This document shows, piece after piece, positions 27,083-32,260 of a stretch of 32,260 nt of DNA. The notes beneath the pieces are model-generated. The model did no database searches. It saw nothing but the letters and a program-made list of their open reading frames with translations, and was not told the DNA's origin. Positions within the stretch are counted from its first letter, which is position 1; every line of letters starts with the position of its first letter. Origin of the DNA: Kiritimatiellia bacterium (lineage in GTDB: Bacteria > Verrucomicrobiota > Kiritimatiellia > CAIQIC01 > Lenti-01); assembly GCA_017540905.1 (NCBI GenBank), contig JAFYAC010000039.1:1-32260 (forward strand), read 5' to 3'. The position numbers and the translations under genes are program-made.

Positions 27083-27385
27083 TCAGCCGTCCTTCTTCTT
27101 CTTGCCCTTGCCCGAGCCGGAGCCGGATTCCGCTTTGGGCGCTTCCGGCTTGGACTCCCCTTCCGGCTTGGTTTCGCCGCCGCCCGTCTCGACAGAGGCG
27201 TGCTGGTGCTTGTAGTCCGTCTCGTAGAAGCCGCTGCCCTTGAAAATGATGCCGCTGCCCGTGGTCAGCATCCGGTGGACGCGCCCCCTGCATTTCGGGC
27301 AGGTCTTGACCGGTTCCGCCGTGATGGACTGGAAGCGCTCGAACTGGTACCCGCACTTCCCGCATTCGTATTCGTATGTCGGCAT
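27083..27385 (-). CDS. FmdB-family zinc-ribbon protein
   Basis: This 100-residue protein starts MPTYEYECGKCGYQFERFQS and continues KTCPKCRGRVHRML and GIIFKGSGFYETDY. This is the standard FmdB/CxxC-CxxC putative regulatory protein layout, with a zinc ribbon of two CxxC pairs. The C-terminal 40 residues are a low-complexity Glu/Lys/Gly/Ser tail ending GKGKKKKDG. The name comes from a formamidase gene cluster; a regulatory role has been proposed but not generally proven. AAGGAG lies seven bases before the ATG. It follows the HAD phosphatase gene by 91 bases. Confidence 0.9.
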   Translation of the reverse strand: MPTYEYECGKCGYQFERFQSITAEPVKTCPKCRGRVHRMLTTGSGIIFKGSGFYETDYKHQHASVETGGGETKPEGESKPEAPKAESGSGSGKGKKKKDG

Positions 27386-27476
27386 ATAACACTCCTTGCA
27401 AATCAACAGCCCTCCATTATACCCCCTCCCGCCCCTCTTTCCACCTTTTTCCCGCTCCGGGGCGAGGGGGGCGCGG

Positions 27477-28145
27477 TCACCCCCGCCGGAGGAAGCGGGC
27501 GAGGGCGGCGGGAAAGGCGGGGTCGAGGAAGTCGCGGGCGAGGGCGTCGGCCGCGGCAAGTTCGGCGGGGGTGTGGCTCGTGAGGAGGGCGATGGCCGGC
27601 ATGCCGGCGCGGTGGGCGGCTTCGACGCCCGCGGGGGCGTCCTCGACGACGAGGCAGGAGTCGGGGAAAATGCCGAGCTTGGCGGCGGCGGTCAGGAAGA
27701 TTTCGGGGTCGGGCTTTCCGCGGGAGACGTCGCCGCCCGTGACGACGGCGCGGAAACAGGACGCCAGGCCGAGGGCTTCGAGGCAGAGGTAGGCGTTCTC
27801 GGGCGGGGCGCTGGAGCCGAGGGCGCAGGGGAGGCCGAGCGCGGCGGCGCGTTCGAGGGTTTCGCGGATGCCGGGGATGGGGGCGATGCCGCCGGCGTGG
27901 ATGCGGTCGCGGTAGCGGCGCTCCTTCTCTTCGCCGAGGGCAACGGCTTCCTCTTCGGTGACGGGCCAGCGGAGGAGTTCGCGGATGACGGCGATGGTCC
28001 GCAGGCCGCATTTGCCGATGTGGTCGGGGTCGGCCATGGGGTAGCCGTGGGCGGCGGCGGTCTCCTTCCAGGTTTCGACGTGGAGGCGGTTGGAGTCGAC
28101 GACGACGCCGTCGCAATCGAAGATGAGGGCGCGGACGGGGTTCAT
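27477..28145 (-). CDS. HAD-family phosphatase, beta-phosphoglucomutase-like
   Basis: This 222-residue protein has HAD motif I IFDCDGVVVDS (nucleophile and acid-base Asp at about residues 10 and 12), motif II within ALGSSAPPENA, Lys in GKPDPEIFLTAA, and motif IV VVEDAPAGVEAAHRAGM. The helical cap between motif I and II is the C1 type of beta-phosphoglucomutase and related sugar-phosphate phosphatases. The substrate cannot be set from sequence. Its ATG overlaps the murC stop in an ATGA, so it is coupled to peptidoglycan synthesis genes and might act on a sugar phosphate or lipid-linked intermediate; that is inference. Confidence 0.9.
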   Translation of the reverse strand: MNPVRALIFDCDGVVVDSNRLHVETWKETAAAHGYPMADPDHIGKCGLRTIAVIRELLRWPVTEEEAVALGEEKERRYRDRIHAGGIAPIPGIRETLERAAALGLPCALGSSAPPENAYLCLEALGLASCFRAVVTGGDVSRGKPDPEIFLTAAAKLGIFPDSCLVVEDAPAGVEAAHRAGMPAIALLTSHTPAELAAADALARDFLDPAFPAALARFLRRG

Positions 28146-29569
28146 GGGACGGGGCTTTCTTCGAGGAGGGCGCGGAGGGGCGGGCCCAGGGTTTCGATGT
28201 CGCCGGCACCGACGAGGAGGACCCAGTCGCCGGGTTGCCAGAGGGCGGGGAGGAGGCGGAGGGCGGAGGGGAAGTCGGGGCAGAGGTCGGTGGGCGGGGC
28301 GCCGGGGTCGGCGCGGAAGCGTTCGAGGAGGTCGGCGGAGGTACCGCCGGGCAGGGGCGGCTCGCTGGCGGCGTAGACGGGGAGGAGGAGGACGCGGGCG
28401 GCGCCGCGGAAGGCCGGCGGGAAGTCGGGTCCGAGGGCCAGGGTCCGGGTGTAGCGGTGGGGCTGGAAGAGGGCGAGGATGCGGGAGGCGCCGGCCTGGC
28501 GGACGGCGGAGAGGAGGGCGCGTATTTCGGTGGGATGGTGGGCGTAGTCGCCGACGATGCGGATGCCGCGGGCGTCGGCGATGGTCTCGAAGCGGCGGCG
28601 GGGCGGGCGGTATGCGGCGATGGCGCGGGCGGCGGCGGCGGGGGGGACGGCGCAGGCGGTCGCGGCGGCGGCGATGGCACCGGTGGCGTCGAGGACGTTG
28701 TGGGGTCCGGGCAGGGGGACGGCGACTTCGACGGGGGCGGCGCCGCCGGGGGGCAGGAGGGTGAAGCGGGTTCCGGCGGGGGAGGGATGCAGGTCGGTGG
28801 CTCGCCAGTCGGCGGAGGGGGAGAGGCCGTAGGTGGCGGCGCCGCGTTCGCGGCCGAGGCGGGCCGCGGCGGGGTCGTCGGCGCAGACGAGGACGGGTCC
28901 GGCGGCCTGCGCGAGGAAACGGCGGAAGCAGTCGACCAGCCCTTCGGGTCCGTCGAAGTGCTCCATGTGGTCGTATTCGATGTTGGTGACGAGGGCGAGG
29001 AAGGGGGCGTAGCCGGCGAGGGAGCCGTCGGATTCGTCGGCCTCGACGACGAGCCAGGGGGAGGTGCCGGCGCCGGCGGGTGCGCCGTCGGGGGGGAGTT
29101 CGCCGCCGATGCACCAGGATGGGGAGGCGCCGCATGCGCGCAGGATGTGGGCGAGCATGGCGGAGGTGGTCGTCTTGCCGTGGGTGCCGGCGACGGCCAG
29201 GGTCTTGTGGCGGGCGGCGAGCGCGGCGAGGACGTCGCCGCGGCGGAAGAGGGGGATGCCGCGGGCGGCCGCCGCGGCGCGCTCGGGATGGGTGGGGGCG
29301 AGGGCGGGGCTGTAGACGGCCCAGTCGGCGGCGTCGAGGTGCGCGGGGTCGTGTCCGGTGGCGGCGGGCACGCCGTTGGCGCGGAGCCAGGCGAGGGTGC
29401 GCGGCGCACCGGCGTCGCAGCCGGTGACGCGGTGTCCGCGGGCGGACAGCAGGTAGGCGAGGCCGGCCATGCCGATGCCGCCGGCGCCCATCATGTGGAT
29501 GCGGGTCGCCGGGGTGTCGAGGAGGCGGTCGAGGAGGGCGCGGGGGGGGGCGGAAAGGGACGGGGGCAT
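28142..29569 (-). CDS. murC: UDP-N-acetylmuramate--L-alanine ligase
   Basis: This 475-residue ATP-dependent ligase adds the first amino acid of the peptidoglycan stem peptide. The N-terminal HMMGAGGIGMAGLAYLL binds the UDP-sugar. The ATP loop is VAGTHGKTTTSAML. ADESDGSLAGYAPFLALVTNIEYDHMEHF and GDYAHHPTEIRALL are MurC-specific segments, and FQPHRYTRTL is in the C-terminal domain. The length is normal. The ATG at 29569 has no strong ribosome binding site and lies 32 bases after murG; this gap holds a small inverted repeat (GATTCC, G, GGAATC). The stop overlaps the next gene, so translation is coupled. Confidence 0.96.
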   Translation of the reverse strand: MPPSLSAPPRALLDRLLDTPATRIHMMGAGGIGMAGLAYLLSARGHRVTGCDAGAPRTLAWLRANGVPAATGHDPAHLDAADWAVYSPALAPTHPERAAAAARGIPLFRRGDVLAALAARHKTLAVAGTHGKTTTSAMLAHILRACGASPSWCIGGELPPDGAPAGAGTSPWLVVEADESDGSLAGYAPFLALVTNIEYDHMEHFDGPEGLVDCFRRFLAQAAGPVLVCADDPAAARLGRERGAATYGLSPSADWRATDLHPSPAGTRFTLLPPGGAAPVEVAVPLPGPHNVLDATGAIAAAATACAVPPAAAARAIAAYRPPRRRFETIADARGIRIVGDYAHHPTEIRALLSAVRQAGASRILALFQPHRYTRTLALGPDFPPAFRGAARVLLLPVYAASEPPLPGGTSADLLERFRADPGAPPTDLCPDFPSALRLLPALWQPGDWVLLVGAGDIETLGPPLRALLEESPVP

Positions 29570-29601
29570 GGCGGCGGACCGGATTCCGGGAATCCGGGAT
29601 T

Positions 29602-30720
29602 CTAGGGTGCGGGGGCGTTTTGGCGGGCGGCGCGTTCGACGCAGTCGGCGAGCGCGGCGGTGCCTTCGGGGATGCCGTTGCGGCGGGCGGCGGCGCGCAT
29701 GCGTTCGAGGCGGTCGGGGCGGCGGGCGATTTCGGCGAGGTAGTTTTCGAGCCAGGGGGCGGTGAGGTCGCGCTCGGGGATGCGGTCGGCGCAACCGCGG
29801 CGCTCGAGGGCTTCGGCGTTGGCGGTCTGGTGGTCCTTTGCGGCGTGGGGATAGGGGACGAGGAGGGCCGGAAGGCCGAAGAGGGCCAGCTCGGAGCAGG
29901 TGGAGCCGCCGGCGCGGCAGAGGGCAAGGTCGGCGGCGGCGTAGAGGGGCGCCATGTCGGATTCGTAGGCGCGGACGTCGGCGTCGACGCCGGCGGCGGC
30001 GTAGCGTTCGCGGACGGCGGCTTCGTCGCGGGCCCCGGCGAGGTGGACGACGGACAGGGCGAGGCCGCGTCCCGCCGCGGCGCACACGGCTTCGGCCGCG
30101 ACGCGGTTGAGCTGCGCGGCGCCCAGGCTGCCGCCGGTGACCAGGAGGCGGAGGGGGGCGCCGGGAGCCCGTTCGGGACGGGGGACCGCGGCGGCTTCGG
30201 CGGCCTGTTCGGCCAGGCGGCGGCGCACGGGGATGCCCACGGCCTCGACGTGCGCCTTGCGCAGCCAGCGGCGGGTTTCCTCGAACCCGACGGCGACGGT
30301 GGCGGCGCGGCGGGCGTAGCAGGCGATCATGCGCCCGGGGATGACGTTGGCTTCGTGCAGGACGACGGGGACGCCCAGCGAAAGGGCCGCGCGGCAGGGC
30401 CCCGCCGAGGCGTAGGAGCCCATCGCGAGGAGGGCGTCCGGACGGTCCGCGCGCATCGCGGCCGCGGCGGCCACGGTGGCCCGGTGGATCGCCAGGAGCG
30501 TGCCCAGCGCCCGGTGCGGGGCGAAGGAGTTCAGTCCCTTGGACGGAATCTCGACGGTGCGGCCGCCCTGCGCGGTCCATTCGGCGCGGATGGCTTTTTC
30601 GCTGTCGCGGCCGGTGAACCAGAGGGTGACTTCGTGGCCGCGGCGGCGGAGTTCTTCGGCGGTGGCGAGGCCGGGGTAGGCGTGGCCGCCGGTCCCGCCG
30701 CAGGCAATGGCGATGTTCAT
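29602..30720 (-). CDS. murG: UDP-GlcNAc:lipid I N-acetylglucosaminyltransferase
   Basis: This 372-residue GT-B enzyme makes lipid II from lipid I at the inner face of the cytoplasmic membrane. The N-terminal GGTGGHAYPGLATAEEL is the first glycine-rich loop. Other signatures are EIPSKGLNSFAPHRAL, MGSYASAGPCRAAL, HEANVIPGRMI, the second glycine loop TGGSLGAAQLNRVAAEAV, and the UDP-GlcNAc-binding RAGGSTCSELALFGLPALLVPYPHAAKDHQTANA. It begins two bases after the upstream membrane protein gene and is followed by murC, a common murG-murC order. Nothing is missing. Confidence 0.97.
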   Translation of the reverse strand: MNIAIACGGTGGHAYPGLATAEELRRRGHEVTLWFTGRDSEKAIRAEWTAQGGRTVEIPSKGLNSFAPHRALGTLLAIHRATVAAAAAMRADRPDALLAMGSYASAGPCRAALSLGVPVVLHEANVIPGRMIACYARRAATVAVGFEETRRWLRKAHVEAVGIPVRRRLAEQAAEAAAVPRPERAPGAPLRLLVTGGSLGAAQLNRVAAEAVCAAAGRGLALSVVHLAGARDEAAVRERYAAAGVDADVRAYESDMAPLYAAADLALCRAGGSTCSELALFGLPALLVPYPHAAKDHQTANAEALERRGCADRIPERDLTAPWLENYLAEIARRPDRLERMRAAARRNGIPEGTAALADCVERAARQNAPAP

Positions 30721-30722
30721 GG

Positions 30723-31265
30723 TCAGGTCACCATGCGGAAGAGGATCCAGGCGAGCAGGAAGACCATGCCGGCCATGAAGATGGCCTTCGCGCGCTGGTT
30801 GCCGCGGGTCTTGCGGTCTTCGCGGAGGCGGTGGAGGCCGCCGCCGTTGCCGAGGTAGTTGCGCAGGCGGTCGTATTCGGGTTCGCCGATGCTGTCGGGG
30901 AGGGACGCGGGGCGGCGGCTGGCGTAGGGCTGGACCATGTCGAGCCGCTGGATGCGGGGCATGGCGGCGTGCTTGATGGAGACGCCGTCCGGGCCGGGTT
31001 CGAAGTCGAGGGAGACCGCCTCCTCGGGGGAAAGGGCGGGGTCGCCCGCGGGGGGGGCGGCGGGCGCGGCGGCCGGGACGGCGGGCGCGGCGGACCGGCG
31101 GTCGGGGAGGACGGTGCCGCGCAGGCGCGGTGCGGCGGGGCCGGGAGGGGGGAGGTCGGGCATCGATTCGAGTTCGGCCAGGCGGTCGCCCAGGATGCGC
31201 TTTTCGCGCTCGATGGCCTTCAGGCGCTCTTCCAGGACGTTGGTGGGTTTGCGGAACAGGACCAT
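30723..31265 (-). CDS. Single-span membrane protein with N-terminal coiled coil, upstream of murG
   Basis: This 180-residue protein starts MVLFRKPTNVLEERLKAIEREKRILGDRLAELES, a heptad-patterned coiled coil of about 30 residues. A Pro/Ala-rich disordered region (about 36-80) follows, then a more conserved-looking segment (DMVQPYASRRPASLPDSIGEPEYDRLRNYLGN), and last a C-terminal membrane helix (AIFMAGMVFLLAWILFRMV). The bulk would face the cytoplasm, anchored by its tail. I know no family. It stops two bases before murG, and the preceding coiled-coil protein has the same design, so both may be scaffold proteins for cell-wall synthesis; this is inference from position only. Confidence 0.75.
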   Translation of the reverse strand: MVLFRKPTNVLEERLKAIEREKRILGDRLAELESMPDLPPPGPAAPRLRGTVLPDRRSAAPAVPAAAPAAPPAGDPALSPEEAVSLDFEPGPDGVSIKHAAMPRIQRLDMVQPYASRRPASLPDSIGEPEYDRLRNYLGNGGGLHRLREDRKTRGNQRAKAIFMAGMVFLLAWILFRMVT

Positions 31266-31290
31266 GGCTTGCCAGAACCTTCCGGGTTGT

Positions 31291-32052
31291 TCACCAGGCG
31301 AAGAAAAGGACGTACACGAGGCCGAAGAGGGCCAGGGCGGCGATCAGCGGCGCGGTGAAGGCGGCGCCGGCCAGCAGCCAGGCGCGCAGGTCGGCGGGGA
31401 GGCCGGGCACGGCGGCGGAGGCGGTGGCGCCGCGCATGGCGGGATACGCCGGGGCGGGGGCGCCGCCGGCGGCGGGGGTGGCGCCGGGGCGCGTGGCCGC
31501 CAGCTTGGCGATGGCCTTGCGGTATTCGTCCTGGATGCTCTCCAGCAGGACGACGGCGCGGTTGAGTTCGTCGGGAAGGTGCTCGTCCTCCCAGGACTGC
31601 TCGTCGATGCCTTCGACTTCCTCCAGGCGCGACTTGAAGAGGCGGCGCGTCTCCTCGAGCTGCTCGACGAGGCGGTCGGCCTGCTGACGCTCCTGGTCGA
31701 GGCGGACGAGGCTCTCGGAGAGCGTCTTCTTCGAGTCGCGCCGGAGCGTCTCGAAGCGTTCCTGCTGGGCGCGGAGCTCCTCGAGGGTGCGGCGCTCGCG
31801 TTCGAGTTCGGCCTGGCGGGAGCGGAGGCGCTCGAGTTCCTTGGCCTTGTCGACCATGCGCTCGTCCACTTCCTGCTTGTGGCGCGCCATGTGGGTGAGG
31901 GGGAGGTCGGAGATGGGGCGCGCGGGGAGTTCGCGGGAGGAAGGGATGTAGCCGTCGCGCGCGTTGGCGGAGTCGCCGCCGCCGTTGAGCTGGATGTTGA
32001 ACACGCGCTCGCGTTCGCGGGCCAGGTCGTCGTCGTAGAAGTCGGTGCTCAT
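31291..32052 (-). CDS. Tail-anchored long coiled-coil protein of a murG operon
   Basis: This 253-residue protein begins MSTDFYDDDLARERERVFNI. Residues about 55-155 form a long charged coiled coil (ERMVDKAKELERLRSRQAEL onward, rich in Glu, Arg and Gln). A segment with EDEHLPDELNRAVVLLESIQDEYRKAIAKL follows, then an Ala/Pro/Gly linker and a C-terminal membrane helix (LLAGAAFTAPLIAALALFGLVYVLF). It would be held on the cytoplasmic face. No family is recognised. The ATG at 32052 is preceded by GGAG at 11-12 bases. It lies eight bases after the LysM gene and 25 before the next coiled-coil protein. Confidence 0.75.
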   Translation of the reverse strand: MSTDFYDDDLARERERVFNIQLNGGGDSANARDGYIPSSRELPARPISDLPLTHMARHKQEVDERMVDKAKELERLRSRQAELERERRTLEELRAQQERFETLRRDSKKTLSESLVRLDQERQQADRLVEQLEETRRLFKSRLEEVEGIDEQSWEDEHLPDELNRAVVLLESIQDEYRKAIAKLAATRPGATPAAGGAPAPAYPAMRGATASAAVPGLPADLRAWLLAGAAFTAPLIAALALFGLVYVLFFAW

Positions 32053-32060
32053 GGTCGGGG

Positions 32061-32260
32061 TCACTCCGGAATCGTCAGTTCCATGCCGTCGCGGAGCCGG
32101 TTGGCGTCCGGGAGGCGGTCTCGGTTGGCCTGGTGGATGTCCTTCCACCGGGCGGGGGTGCCGTAGTATTTCTTGGAAATCGTCGCGAGGGTTTCGCCGG
32201 GTTGCACGGTGTGGGTGCGGGGGGCGGCGGTCTCGGCGGCCGCGGCGGCGGCGCGGGCGG
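32061..32260 (-). CDS. LysM domain protein, C-terminal part (partial)
   Basis: The minus-strand frame is open from the window edge to a TGA at 32063-32061. After an Ala-rich linker it reads THTVQPGETLATISKKYYGT and PARWKDIHQANRDRLPDANRLRDGMELTIPE, a complete LysM domain at the very C-terminus. LysM binds N-acetylglucosamine-containing glycan such as peptidoglycan, so the protein is probably periplasmic or outer-membrane associated. The N-terminal part lies outside the window. It opens the visible part of the murG-murC operon. Confidence 0.9.
   Translation of the reverse strand, partial: ARAAAAAAETAAPRTHTVQPGETLATISKKYYGTPARWKDIHQANRDRLPDANRLRDGMELTIPE

Overview
The window reads as a chromosomal segment of a high-GC anaerobic bacterium, most likely from the PVC superphylum and perhaps Kiritimatiellota or Lentisphaerota. 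The pointers are a large one-chain pyruvate:ferredoxin oxidoreductase, a phosphofructokinase with pyrophosphate-type active-site residues, a pseudopilin with the C-terminal CPxGGxY...PxC...GH pattern that I associate with these phyla, and many short dispersed palindromic repeats between genes. The assignment is by eye and moderate. Almost every gene is on the minus strand; the only clear plus-strand genes are a DUF3795 protein and a transposase fragment.

Layout, left to right. 1-186: start of a membrane-anchored or lipoprotein gene. 284-2016: frr, pyrH and a pseudopilin, in reverse order. 2111-4176: two coupled glycosyltransferases. 4418-5149: rsmE. 5409-8364: a DnaJ-type zinc-finger membrane protein, prmC, prfA and rpmE, a translation-termination cluster. 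8465-10870: an unusual fusion of both permeases of a sugar ABC transporter. 10871-11698: repeat-rich non-coding DNA. 11699-13726: a PilZ-like protein, argH and a zinc-ribbon protein. 14063-15286: phosphofructokinase with its own terminator. 15503-15964: the DUF3795 gene converging on tRNA-Pro(GGG). 16150-21501: a lower-GC mosaic of glycosyltransferases and a methyltransferase, interrupted by an IS fragment and by two broken copies of the nifJ 3' end. 21654-25205: nifJ with a strong terminator, a good promoter and an array of palindromes upstream. 25643-32260: an envelope operon (LysM protein, coiled-coil membrane protein, small membrane protein, murG, murC, HAD phosphatase), then FmdB-like, zinc-ribbon and four-helix membrane proteins.

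The most unusual signals are these. (1) Three ordered copies of the nifJ 3' end bracket glycan-modification gene cassettes, as if the nifJ tail were a repeated integration or recombination site. (2) Two arrays of a 19-bp palindrome, TTTTCCAAYNATTGGAAAA, have mostly helically phased spacing, and one lies just upstream of a recognisable nifJ core promoter. (3) Three arrays of a 10-bp palindrome, consensus GATTGCAATC, repeat at exactly 10 bp, and one is translated as the N-terminus of PrmC. All coordinates were derived by reading the sequence; no database search was possible.
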